A DNA stretch of 64,000 bases, taken from the NCBI GenBank assembly GCA_963702535.1, contig CAVPDG010000016.1, positions 372,001-436,000 of the forward strand. The letters run 5' to 3'. Shown here in pieces: positions 30,843-40,328 of this stretch. Source of the stretch: CAVPDG01 sp963702535. GTDB lineage: Bacteria; Chloroflexota; Anaerolineae; Anaerolineales; UBA4823. The position numbers were made by a program, and so were the translations under genes. How positions within the stretch are numbered: the stretch's first letter is position 1; every line of letters starts with the position of its first letter. The notes under the pieces are model-generated. The model had not been told where the DNA came from. It did no database searches and was given only the letters and a program-made list of their open reading frames with translations.

Positions 30843-32287
30843 TCAGTAGGGTTCACTTCGTTCGCATCCGCTACCGGGAAGCGCAAAACGAGGGTGCTCC
30901 TTGCCCACATCGCTCTCCATGCGGATCGTCCGTTCTGGCTGGTCACCAGCGAGCGGGCGATCGCCAGCCCCAGGCCCGTTCCGGGGATGGCAGCGGTCAT
31001 CCGCGGTAGAAACGGTCGAAGATATGCTCGAGATTGCTCAGGTGGGATGTCCTCGCCGCGGATCTGCATGAGTATCTCCACCAGCGCCCCGTGGCGCCTG
31101 GCGCTGAGCGAGATCTGACCCTCGGAATGCTTCAGGGCGTTATCCAGTGCGATCAACGCCACCTGCTTGAGCGCGTCCCGGTCGCCACGACCCTCAAATC
31201 GGGGTCAATCGCCAGGTCGATCTGCCGCTCGGGATCGAGCTGCTCCACTGGCGGTAGGTCCTCCAGCAGCGGAGAGACATCCACCGACTGCAGGGTCAGG
31301 GAGACCCGGCGTCGGGTACGCGCTAGCATGAGCAGATCGTTCACCAGGCGGATCAGCCGGTCGCTCTCCTCAACGATATCGCTCAGGACATCGGCTTGCC
31401 TCCGCCGGGATGGGCGGGGTGCGGCGCAGCAGGCCAGGTGCCGCGTAGCGTGGTCAGCGGAGTGCGCAGCTCTGCGAGACATCGCTACAAAGTTGCGTTG
31501 CATCTCGAGCGAGCCTTCCAAGCGCTGGTAAGCCTCTGTAACTGTTCCAGCATGGCGTTGAACGTCCTGCCAGCTGCCCCACCTCTCGTGCGGCCGCGGT
31601 AATCGACGCGCCGGGCGAAATCTCGCTCCTCGCCGATGGCTTGCGCTGTCTGAGTTAGGCGCTGGATCGGGCGCAGGGTGATGCCGGAGAGCAGCCAGCC
31701 GATGCCGAAGGCTGCCAGCAGAATGACGATGCTCGCCAGGATAGCGTCCTGCCCAACGCTTGCAGGGCGCGGTTGCGCTCGCTGAGCGGGCGGGCGATCT
31801 GCAGGATGTAAGACCAGCTCGCCATCAGCCTCGACCGGGCGATTGTACACCAGCATGGGCTGCTCCTGCACGTTCTGAGCTTTCCCACCATTCTTTGCCG
31901 CCTTGCAGCGCATTTAACCCCGCCGCGCTCAGCGGCAGGGCGTCCTCGCTGCGTCCAGCGGGCTGGCGACCAGGCTTCCCGTCGCGTCGAGCACGCGCAC
32001 CACCTCACGCTCGGGCAGCGATTGAAACGAGGGGTCGCCGGAGAAATTCTCGAACGGCTTTGGTGGAGACCGATCGCCATCGTGCGGCTGGGATGGGGTT
32101 TTCTCGCGCTGCCCGCCGAGCGCACCAGCGAATCCGCCAGCCCGGCGCTGCTGTGCACCAGGTCCTTCTTCAGCGCATCCAGCGTGGATTGCGCCAGGAT
32201 CGAATACAGCGCTACCCCAAAGATCAGCAACGTGGCTGCCAGGATGAGGTTATAAAGCAAGGTGAAGCGCAAGCGGATCGACATCAT
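30843..32287 (-). CDS. Membrane sensor histidine kinase (many frameshifts)
   Basis: OmpR-partner type kinase of about 480 residues. ATG 32287 overlaps the response-regulator stop. The N-terminal helix LRFTLLYNLILAATLLIFGV begins the sensor; ILASIVILLAAFGIGWLLSG is the second membrane helix, followed by HAMP (LRPIQRLTQTAQAI). In the HisKA region the H-box is read as DVS then ELRTPLTTLRG, with one base missing exactly at the His codon (about 31477), and SDIVEESDRLIRLVNDLLML follows. The ATPase domain shows DNALKHSEGQISLSA and GTGLGLAIARSLV. Frame changes are numerous (near 32070, 31930, 31760, 31590, 31480, 31180, 31000 and 30930). The end is approximate. Confidence 0.8.
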
Positions 32288-32961
32288 GCCTCGCGTAGCA
32301 CGTAACCTACACCCCGCACGGTCTGGATCAGCCGCGGTCTCCGCCTGCCTCCAGCTTCTTGCGCAGGTAGCCGATGTAGATTTCAAGCACGTTATCGTCG
32401 CCGCCGAAATCGTAACCCCACACCTCGTTCAGGATCTGGCAGCGCTCCAGCACCTGGCGCGGGTGGCGCAGCAGCAGGTGCAGCAAATTGAACTCGGTGA
32501 CGGTCAGGGTCAGGCTCATGTCGCCGCGCGCGCGCCTCGCGGCAGAGCGGGTCCAGGGTCACATCCGCATAAGCCACCACCTGGCTTTCCGGCTTGGCTT
32601 CGATGCGCCGCAGCAGGGCGTGCACGCGCCACCAGCTCAGCCGGCGCGAACGGCTTGACCAGGTAATCGTCTGCCCCGCTCTCCAGCCCGTCCACCCGGT
32701 TCTCGATCGCATCCCGCGCCGTGAGCATCAGCGCCAGGGTCTTGTCCTCTTCGTCGCGCAGGCGGCGGATCAACGTCGAGCCCGTCCATCTTGGGCATCA
32801 TCGAGTCCACGATCAGCAGGTCGGGATTTGTGCGCCTCGATCAGCGGTAAGGCTTCCAAGCCATTGGTCGCGGTCAGCACGTTCAGGTTTTCGTAAACCA
32901 GCGTGCGTTGGAGCATTTTGAGCAGTTTTGGGTCGTCATCGACCACAAGGATCAGCGGCAT
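32284..32961 (-). CDS. OmpR/PhoB-family response regulator (frameshifted)
   Basis: About 225 residues. The receiver starts PLILVVDDDPKLLKMLQRTL (acidic triad start) and continues after frame changes near 32830 and 32770 with MLTARDAIENRVDGLESGAD and DYLVKPFAPAELVA (conserved Thr/Lys). The C-terminal winged-helix domain reads LTLTVTEFNLLHLLLRHP, VLERCQILNEVWGYDF and the wing VRGVGYVLREA, with a shift near 32335. It ends TGA at 32284-32286, overlapping the kinase start. It probably controls the divergent lipoprotein/DUF4405 genes as well as its own operon. Confidence 0.88.
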
Positions 32962-33009
32962 TTGGGTTCTCACTTTTTTAGGTTCAGTGGGGAATCGCCG
33001 TGGAAGCAC

Positions 33010-33063
33010 CCGGATTTGGGGGTGTGAAGGCGGCTACACCGCCTTCACACCCCCAAAATCCGG
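33010..33063. repeat. Long 24-bp intergenic hairpin between divergent genes
   Basis: Arms 33010-33033 and 33039-33063 are reverse complements apart from one bulged A, around a CTACA loop. The 316-bp region (32962-33277) separates the response regulator (-) from the lipoprotein gene (+) and otherwise shows no gene. No gene ends here, so an ordinary terminator role is unlikely; it would be in the 5' leader of one transcript. Function unknown. Confidence 0.7.
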
Positions 33064-33277
33064 AAATCATCACGGTAAATCCCAATGAGACCTTTTTATC
33101 TTACCATAACCCCAACGATACGCCATTTTGCTGTGAAAACGCTGTGAAAGCGGGCGCGCGAGGGGAATCTCAGCGATTTCACAGCCTGCTCTTGGCTTAC
33201 TCACAGGCTAGCCCGCTATCATGCGCCTATGATCATCTGCTCAGATCCCCTAAAAAACAGCCAATCAAGGAGCCACC

Positions 33278-33951
33278 ATGAAAACCCGTCTCTTCACACT
33301 CTTCAGTACCCTGATCGCCATCTCTCTCCTCTTCGCCGCTTGCAGCTCGACTGCCAGCCTCCCCAGCGCTGCATCCACCGCCGACCTTTCTCAGGCGGCT
33401 GAGCTCGCCATCGGCACCCTCAGGCTGGAAGACAGCGCCCACGCGCTCGACCAGCGAGAAAGCCAGCCAGCTTCTCATCTTATGGACAGCCTACCAATCC
33501 CTGGCGAGCAGCGATTTCAACCGCCCAGGCGGAGCTGGATGGGCTTGTCGACCAGATCCAGGAAAACCTGACCGCTGAGCAGACCCAGGCAATCGCCGCC
33601 ATGCAGCTCGACAGCCAGTCGCAGGCTGAGATCATCCAATCCCTGGGGGCGCAAGTCGTCTCAGCCAGCTCTCAAAGCGCCTCCCAGTCTGCTCCAGCCG
33701 GGCAGCCAAACCCCGGGACTCCCCCCAGTGCAGATGGATCAAGCATGCCCATGGACGCGACCGCCATGCAGTCCGGCGACCAGGGGTTGCCCCAGGCTGC
33801 CAGCCAGTCCTCCGCCAGCGCCCGCCTGCAGCAGATCGATCCCCGCCTCGTCAGCGCTGTGATCGAGTCCCTCTCCGCTCAGATCTCAAACCGTTTCATC
33901 ATAAGCTCCACCGAGAATTGGATAACTTCACTTACAACGAGGTATCTATGA
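33278..33951 (+). CDS. Secreted lipoprotein with Ser/Gln/Ala-rich helical body (frameshifted)
   Basis: Starts ATG 33278 behind AAGGAG. The lipoprotein signal LFTLFSTLIAISLLFAAC is clear. After LRLEDSAHAL the frame shifts near 33455 and gives EKASQLLILWTAYQSLASSD, then LDGLVDQIQENLTAEQTQAI and SQAEIIQSLGAQVVS. A low-complexity linker (SASSQSASQSAPAGQPNPG) follows, then a C-terminal helix LVSAVIESLSAQ. This layout matches extracytoplasmic helical proteins often paired with two-component systems. The stop overlaps the DUF4405-like gene start by 4 nt. It is divergent from the response regulator. Confidence 0.75.
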
Positions 33952-34783
33952 ACGCCAAACAAAGAACCAAGTGGTGGGTAGACGTCATCTTGTTCACCTG
34001 CCTGATCATCGCTTTCTTCCTGGATTTTACCGGCGTAACTCTGCACCAGTGGATCGGCGTCTTCATCGCCGCGCTGGCAGTTTACCACCTGCTGGCGCAC
34101 TGGGGCTGGGTCAGCTCGATCACCCAGCGCTTCTTAAACGGCGCTTCCGGCAAGGCGCGCCTGTACTGACGTGCTCGACGCCGCCGTGTTTGCCGGTCTG
34201 GCGCTCATCGCCGCCACGGGGCTGGTCATCTCCACCTGGCTGAACCTCGCGCTGGCAAACTATAGCGCCTGGCTGGCGGTTCACATCACTGTTTCCATTC
34301 TCACACTGGTTGCCCTGCTGCTCAAGCTCGCCTTGCACTGGCGCTGGATCGCAAGCACGTCGCGCAAGATCTTTGCCCTCCCAGTTGCTGCGGATCGCGC
34401 ACTCCCGGCCAGCAGCCTGCCATCTCGCGGGCGCCATGAGCCGCCAGGAGTTCATCAAGGTCATGGGCGTGGTCGGCCTGGCTTCTTTCCTGGCGCTCAC
34501 CAACGCTACGGGTAGCCTGGGCAGCCTTCAGGGGGCAGAGGCAAGCGTCTCCCCAGACGTTCCTGCGAGCAGCTCAGCGGACAGCAGCTCCTCTGCCGTG
34601 AGCCCATCCATCAGCAGCGCATCCGCCGCCAGCCAACAAAGCTCGGGGACGTCATCCGCTGCATCCTCGGCGAGCAGCGCATGCGTCGTGCGCTGCGGTC
34701 GGGGCTGCTCCTATCCCGGGCATTGCGGTCGCTACACCGACTCGAACAATAACAACCGCTGCGATCTCGGCGAATGTCTCTAG
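33948..34783 (+). CDS. DUF4405-like membrane protein with a C-terminal Cys-rich tail (frameshifted)
   Basis: ATG 33948 with GAGG upstream, translationally coupled to the lipoprotein. Four membrane segments: WWVDVILFTCLIIAFFLDF, LHQWIGVFIAALAVYHLLAH, then after a shift near 34170 AAVFAGLALIAATGLVIS and VHITVSILTLVALLLKLALH. The His in the helices resembles cytochrome-b561-like heme sites. After a further shift near 34430 come SRQEFIKVMGVVGLASFLAL (another hydrophobic segment), a Ser-rich linker, and the tail CVVRCGRGCSYPGHCGRY followed by DSNNNNRCDLGEC. Six cysteines in 33 residues suggest a metal or Fe-S site outside the membrane. An electron-transfer role is inferred. Confidence 0.75.
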
Positions 34784-34807
34784 CTCCGGTGTTTCTCCTC
34801 CATAACA

Positions 34808-34837
34808 ATTGCGCCCCGGTCATCGCCGGGGCGCAAT
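34808..34837. terminator. Bidirectional terminator between convergent genes
   Basis: ATTGCGCCCCGG (34808-34819) and its exact complement (34826-34837) form a 12-bp GC-rich stem with a TCATCG loop. It lies between convergent genes ending at 34783 (+) and 34857 (-). Confidence 0.85.
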
Positions 34838-34856
34838 CGTTTCAATAAAACCTCTC

Positions 34857-36011
<1,155 letters not shown>

Positions 36012-36015
36012 TTCG

Positions 36016-36294
36016 CTACTCTCCACCCCCCGCAATACTGGGGATCAGCATCAGCCTGTCGCCGGGCTGTAAGGGCGTTTCCAGCCCTTGCAGCTCGCGC
36101 ACGTTCTCCTCATTCAGGAACAGGTTGACAAAGGGGCGCAGCCCGTCGCTGCCGTTGAACAGGTGGGGTTTGAGGCTCGGATATTGGCTCACCAGGTCGC
36201 CCAAAGCCTCGGCGACCGAGCCGCCTTGCACGGCGACTTCGCTTTGACCCTCGGTATAGGTGCGCAGGGGGGTGGGGATACGGATACTTGGCAT
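36016..36294 (-). CDS. cysO: CysO/MoaD/ThiS-family sulfur-carrier protein with a non-terminal diglycine
   Basis: A 92-residue ubiquitin-like carrier: IRIPTPLRTYTEGQSEV at the start, VAEALGDLVSQYP helix, RPFVNLFLNEENVRELQG, and the end LMLIPSIAGGGE. In CysO and MoaD the chain ends exactly at Gly-Gly, where the thiocarboxylate forms; here an extra residue (Glu) follows the glycines. The stop codon is clean and frame alternatives at the G6 run do not give a terminal GG. A JAMM protease encoded upstream could trim it. It lies between the small gene at 36331 and moeZ in one operon with cysM. Confidence 0.88.
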   Translation of the reverse strand: MPSIRIPTPLRTYTEGQSEVAVQGGSVAEALGDLVSQYPSLKPHLFNGSDGLRPFVNLFLNEENVRELQGLETPLQPGDRLMLIPSIAGGGE

Positions 36295-36330
36295 GCTTTC
36301 CTCGTTCTAAATAGATGGGATTCGCCCCGC

Positions 36331-36621
36331 TCAACAGCCGAGGCGCTCGACAACCGTCTCGCACTGCGACGCCGGCCACACTTCTACCGGTCCCGCCATG
36401 CTGAACGGCTGCATAAACTGGTCGATCTGGCTCTTCTCGCCGGCTTCCAGGATCAAGACAAAGGTGTGCTGGTTATCCAGCACCGCGTCGCCCTGGATGC
36501 GCACGCCGAACTTGCGCGCGTTCGCCGGGCTGAGATGGCTCAACAGCATGGCGCCCATCGCCGGGTCTTTCGCCGGGCAGGTCTCCGCAGTGTGTTGGTG
36601 ACGGACAAAATACAGTGACAT
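36331..36621 (-). CDS. Small conserved protein, DUF3303-like (ferredoxin-like barrel)
   Basis: A 96-residue protein starting ATG 36621 behind GGAGGTAGAA. It begins MSLYFVRHQHTAETCPAKD and contains MLLSHLSPANARKFGVRI, HTFVLILEAGEKSQIDQF and ends PVEVWPASQCETVVERLGC. The alpha/beta dimeric pattern resembles DUF3303/NIPSNAP-like domains. Three cysteines including one near the C-terminus may be meaningful next to sulfur-transfer genes. Specific role unknown. Confidence 0.7.
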   Translation of the reverse strand: MSLYFVRHQHTAETCPAKDPAMGAMLLSHLSPANARKFGVRIQGDAVLDNQHTFVLILEAGEKSQIDQFMQPFSMAGPVEVWPASQCETVVERLGC

Positions 36622-36647
36622 TTCTACCTCCAATACCAGTAAAGTAT

Positions 36648-36702
36648 AAAGCTTGAGTGCGAATTCCGCCGGCTGCGCCGGCAGAATTCGCACTCAAGCT
36701 TT
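36648..36702 (-). terminator. Long hairpin after the JAMM protease gene
   Basis: AAAGCTTGAGTGCGAATTC (36648-36666) and its exact complement (36684-36702) form a 19-bp stem, extended by an inner GCCGGC/GCCGGC pairing. It begins at the stop codon of the JAMM gene. On the minus strand it is followed by TTTATACTTTA. It may separate cysM-mec from the downstream genes as a partial terminator. Confidence 0.65.
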
Positions 36703-37126
36703 AATGGACCTCGATCGCTTCTTCGAAGAAGCGCGAGCGGTCCTCTTCCAGCCGCCAGGAGCGGCTGCCCGCCGCCTTGCCCGCCTGCACGCTGGTGATG
36801 ATGTAGGAAAACCAGGGCATCGCCCACTCGCGGTCGAACTCGGATGGCTGGTTCGGGTGGTCCGGGTGCGAGTGGAACACCCCCAGCAGGTCCAGCCCCT
36901 GGCGAGCGGCTTCCTGCTCGCCGCGCAGGAAGTCATGCGGCGTGAGCAGGTAGCGGTTATGGCGGGCGCCGTCCACGCCCGAGTTATCCAGCGGCAGGAT
37001 GGCTTTCACCTGCCGGCGCTCGCCCTGCGCCGCCCCCAGCAGGAACCCCGCCCCTTCATCCGGATATGCCCCCTCCCCGTGCCTGTGTATGCCCTCTAAT
37101 AGCTCATTCGTAATCTCAAGACTCAT
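36701..37126 (-). CDS. mec: JAMM/MPN (M67) metalloprotease, Mec-type
   Basis: Intact 141-residue zinc protease. The JAMM signature is LLGVFHSHPDHPNQPSEFD (His-x-His, later Ser and Asp) with the catalytic Glu in GAGFLLGAAQG-type position (YPDEGAGFL). In Mycobacterium tuberculosis the homologue Mec+ releases cysteine from the CysO-cysteine adduct. Here it is encoded between a cysteine synthase and a CysO-like carrier, matching that pathway. It may additionally trim the extra C-terminal residue of the carrier. Confidence 0.92.
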   Translation of the reverse strand: MSLEITNELLEGIHRHGEGAYPDEGAGFLLGAAQGERRQVKAILPLDNSGVDGARHNRYLLTPHDFLRGEQEAARQGLDLLGVFHSHPDHPNQPSEFDREWAMPWFSYIITSVQAGKAAGSRSWRLEEDRSRFFEEAIEVH

Positions 37127-37179
37127 GTTTTTTTAACTCGCTTAAACCTCATGTCTATTTATTTTGCGGTTTTTATACA

Positions 37180-38169
37180 TTACTCCCACAAAGTCTTATC
37201 GCTCAAATACTTATACCCCGCGTCCGGGAAGACCGTCACCACCACCCCCTCCTCCAGCTCCTGCGCCAGGCGCAGAGCCGCAACAGCCGCCGCCCCCGAA
37301 GAGACGCCCACGAACAGCCCCTCCTCGCGCCCCAGCCGCCGCACCATCGCGTGCGCCGCCTCGGTCGAGACCTCCAGCGTGCGGTCGGGTAAGCCCGGGT
37401 CGTAAATGCCCGGCTGGATGGCGGTCGCCATGTGCTTCAGCCCTTCCAACCCGTGGAAAGCCGCGTCGGGCTGCACGGCGACGATCTCCACCTGTGCATT
37501 GTAGGCGCGCAGGCAGCGCGCCACGCCCGTCAGCGTGCCGGAAGTCCCCAGCCCGGCGACGAAATGCGTCACGCACCCGCCTGTTTGCTGCAAAATCTCG
37601 GGGCCCGTGCTCAGGGCATGCGCCTGCCAGTTAGCCGGGTTGTCGTACTGGTTGGCGTAGAAGAAACGCTCCGGCATCTGGGCTGCCATCTGGCGCGCCA
37701 CGCGGATCGCCCCATCCGAGCCTTCCAGCGGGTCGGTCAGCACCAGCTCGACCCCCAGCGCCCGCAGGATGGCGATGCGCTCCCGGCTGGCGTTCGCCGG
37801 CAGGGTCAGCGTCACCGGAATTCCCAGCGCCGCCCCGAAGGTGGCGTAGGAGATGCCCATGTTGCCCGAGGTCGAATCCAGCAGGCGCTTGCCCTCGGAC
37901 AGGCTGCCGTCCGCCAGCGCCGTGCGCAGGATGTTGAGCGCCGGGCGGTCCTTGATCGAGCCGCCGGGGTTGAACCACTCCGCCTTCGCCAGCACCTGCA
38001 CGCGCGGCGAGAGTCCGGCGGTCACCCGGCGCAGCGGCAGCAGCGGCGTATTGCCCACCGCCGTTTCAAGGCTGGTCCGCTCCACCGCCGCCAGTCCCAC
38101 CTGCAGCGGGGCAATCTGCATTCCCATTTCGGTTGCTTGTTGCACTTCCCGATCGCTCATCCTTACCAT
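37180..38169 (-). CDS. cysM: PLP-dependent cysteine synthase, CysM type
   Basis: Intact 329-residue fold-type II enzyme. The Schiff-base lysine is in WFNPGGSIKDRPALNIL, substrate loop in STSGNMGISYA, and phosphate cup in AGLGTSGTLTGVARCL. VSSGAAAVAAL near the end is also typical. With CysO thiocarboxylate as sulfur donor, M. tuberculosis CysM uses O-phosphoserine; the neighbouring genes make the same reaction likely here. Start at ATG 38169 with AGGAGTAAGGA immediately upstream. A structured leader region precedes it. Confidence 0.93.
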   Translation of the reverse strand: MVRMSDREVQQATEMGMQIAPLQVGLAAVERTSLETAVGNTPLLPLRRVTAGLSPRVQVLAKAEWFNPGGSIKDRPALNILRTALADGSLSEGKRLLDSTSGNMGISYATFGAALGIPVTLTLPANASRERIAILRALGVELVLTDPLEGSDGAIRVARQMAAQMPERFFYANQYDNPANWQAHALSTGPEILQQTGGCVTHFVAGLGTSGTLTGVARCLRAYNAQVEIVAVQPDAAFHGLEGLKHMATAIQPGIYDPGLPDRTLEVSTEAAHAMVRRLGREEGLFVGVSSGAAAVAALRLAQELEEGVVVTVFPDAGYKYLSDKTLWE

Positions 38170-38252
38170 TCCTTACTCCTCAATGTTCCCCACCATCAAC
38201 CATCAACTGATTCCCGACTGCACCTGAGGGATGCCAACCCATTAAAAGTAAA

Positions 38253-38393
38253 CGACCAACAGACGCCTTCCCGGCGGCGGACTCGCACCCACGCGAAATT
38301 CTTTATTCGCATGCGGGGTCGTAACCGCCTCTGTCTGCTGGTCGCTTGAAGCAGGTGGAGCTGCTTCAAAGGCTATCGTGTGCCGAGGCGGTT
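38253..38393 (-). ncRNA. Candidate structured leader RNA of cysM with crossing helices
   Basis: In the roughly 220-nt leader before cysM four helices can be read: A, 38253-38263 with 38334-38344 (11 bp, one G-U); B, 38346-38354 with 38361-38369 (9 bp, 6-nt loop); C, 38323-38331 with 38385-38393 (9 bp); D, 38293-38297 with 38306-38310. A and C cross, so they would form a pseudoknot or be alternative states. GGTGCGAGTCC inside faintly recalls part of the cobalamin riboswitch core, but the remaining consensus was not found. No T-box motif was seen. Regulation of cysM is inferred. Confidence 0.35.
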
Positions 38394-38513
38394 AAGATCC
38401 CCGCCCCATACACATGCACTGGGTCATCAAAATGATTCTCCAATAACAGGATTATTATGAGTTAATTAGTAATAATTATAGGCGTTTAGCCCAAACTGTC
38501 AAGAGGCAAATGC

Positions 38514-38578
38514 GGTTTAAACATTAAACCGCAAAGAACACAAAGATTTAAAACAAGCGTGCAAAGGTAATATGCCCA
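38514..38578. repeat. Dispersed CAAAG-type repeat copy
   Basis: Contains TTTAAACATTAAACCGCAAA followed by GAACACAAAGATTTAAAAC and GTGCAAAGGTAAT. The same order of words occurs at 40113-40165 (TTAAACATTAAACCACAAAG, GACACAAAGGTTAAAAC, CCAAAGGTGAT). It overlaps the end of a truncated minus-strand reading frame. Confidence 0.7.
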
Positions 38579-38654
38579 TTGGCAGGTCATCGAAGACCTC
38601 GTCAAGCAGGTCGCATAAGGTCTGGGTGAAGTGTCCTGTGATCAGGGTACTCAT
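38517..38654 (-). pseudogene. Short gene fragment truncated by a dispersed repeat
   Basis: ATG 38654 has GGAGACC upstream. The first 25 residues (MSTLITGHFTQTLCDLLDEV, then FDDLP) look like a genuine N-terminus. The following codons are read from the CAAAG-type repeat and end at TAA 38517-38519. I cannot name the family; a small alpha-helical protein is possible. The rest of the interval 38655-38908 shows nothing recognisable. Confidence 0.35.
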
Positions 38655-38908
38655 AAACTCGGGTCTCCTGTCGGATTCTAACTTGTGATCTTAAATTCCT
38701 GGAGAAAGCAGCTTGCATTCTTGCTTAATATGTGGCATGCGAGACCCCTTAACTAGCGGATATAAGCTAGCTCCAAGCTTAATTACCAGGCTTGGAGCCA
38801 GTCAGTCATTTACACATTAAATAACCAGCCGAGCTATTAAGCAACCGTATGTTTCAGCGAATAGCGATACAAAACCCTGCTGGAATTCGCTTCAACTTTA
38901 GCTCGGTT

Positions 38909-39890
38909 TCATTGGAGCAGCTTGCTCTTGAAGAATTCTAGCGCCTGTTGGACGGTATCCTTGCTGGCTTGTGTGTCTTGAAAAGTGTCGAAGCCATGAA
39001 TGGCGTCTGCCAATTCGATATATTCCGTTGGTATATTGTTGGAGCGGGCCTCGGCTACAAAATTGTCCATATCTGATCCCACTGATATTCTTATCCTGCC
39101 CTGCCTTCACAACAAATAGTGAAATATTCTTTGGCCAGGCGCTCGGATCAGCGAAATCAAAATTTAAATAGGGGAACACAGCTGCCTTGAAGGCGTCTCG
39201 ATTGGGATTATCTTTGTCTTGAAGAGCCCAGAATACTGGAATACCCTGGCCTGAGCCGGCCCAGAATCCTATACGGCTGAGATCGAGTCCGAGAAGATCT
39301 GCATTCGCAGCCAAGAAGTCAAAGACATGATACGAGTTTTCTACAGGTTTGTATCCGGCTTGAGCCGATACGGCGATCATCCCTGAAACAGCAATTAGCT
39401 TCGCCCAATCCATGTGTGACCCCATGTCTTTGTCTAAATCGTTTGGCGCCACATCTGTCAAACCATGAGATAGGATGACAACAGGTAATTTTGTTTCAAA
39501 TTTGTAACCCGGTGGGTAATAAATATCCACAATGAGGTCATCGTAATATTGCAGCTCATTAGCAAGGAGGACTTTATCCATCCCCGGCATCGCATAAACG
39601 AGGTTATCGGGAACAGATGAGTACCTATATGGCTTGTTAGTTACCAGGATCAATTCGGGCGATTTTGACAGCAAGTGGACGGAAATAGCTGTCGGAGAGG
39701 GTATTGCAGTCGGGGGCGGAACTTGCGTTGCTGTGGGTTCGAGCGTAGGAGTTGATGTTGGGGGCGGAACTTGCGTTGCTGTGGGTTCAAGCGTAGGAGT
39801 TGAGGTTAGGGTTGTGGCACAGGCTGACGACAACATAGTCGCCAGCAGAATCACACATAACAAACTGCCTATAGAAAAACGGCCGTTCAT
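38909..39890 (-). CDS. Alpha/beta-hydrolase lipoprotein with Thr/Pro-rich linker (one frameshift)
   Basis: Secreted, lipid-anchored hydrolase of about 327 residues: signal SLLCVILLATMLSSAC, then a duplicated linker (two copies of TPTLEPTATQVPPPT). The hydrolase domain includes LIVDIYYPPGYKFETKLPVV, ILSHGLTD (oxyanion), RIGFWAGSGQGIPVFWAL around the likely nucleophile Ser, and AFKAAVFPYLN. Near 39065 the frame shifts, and DNFVAEARSNNIPTEYIELA, DAIHGFDTFQ (catalytic His) and LEFFKSKLLQ complete the fold to TGA at 38909. Nucleophile motif is unusual (AGSGQ rather than GxSxG). Substrate unknown. Confidence 0.75.
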
Positions 39891-40112
39891 TTCTGTTTCT
39901 CCTAATATTGAATTTACATGAAAATTAAGGGGTAGAATCGCCCAACTTTTTGTTCAGCCGCCATTTGGCGGGACAATGGCTACAGGCGATATTCAGTCAG
40001 TCCCCTAATCCAATATATTGGGGTATGGGACTGCAATCAGTGGAATAAATGATAACACAGAAATCAGTCTAGCAAAAAACCGGAGAGACCGCCAACTCCA
40101 ATGCAGCAGAAG

Positions 40113-40255
40113 CTTAAACATTAAACCACAAAGGACACAAAGGTTAAAACAAAGGGCCAAAGGTGATACTGGATTAAAGCGTTTTTTCTTGAGTCTCCCA
40201 ATCTCTTTGTGTCCTTTGTGCTCCCTTCGTGCCCTTTGTGTTTCATGGTTTTGTT
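40113..40255. repeat. Imperfect palindromic dispersed repeat (CAAAGGACACAAAGG ... CCTTTGTGTC)
   Basis: One side reads ACCACAAAGGACACAAAGG and the other CTTTGTGTCCTTTGTGCTC followed by CCCTTCGTGCCCTTTGTG and CATGGTTTTG. The two sides are inverted with a central unique part. The first half matches the repeat at 38514. It is followed (40283-40315) by three AATCTGTG words of the second repeat family. The interval 39891-40328 holds no gene besides this. Confidence 0.7.
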
Positions 40256-40328
40256 TATCCAAATCTCTCCCGTTTACGCCAAAATCTGTGATAATCTGTG
40301 TTAATCTGTGGCTAAAAATCTTTTACCC

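Noticed and set aside
29978..31162. True histidine kinase-PIG-L fusion protein
   Set aside because: A natural PIG-L start exists in a neighbouring frame and the kinase contains many indels, so the joined frame is more likely an artefact; kept only as a finding to check.
38250..38395. tRNA or tmRNA-like element upstream of cysM (GGTGCGAGTCC resembles a T-arm)
   Set aside because: No 7-bp acceptor stem, CCA end or cloverleaf geometry could be built around it; the paired segments cross each other instead.
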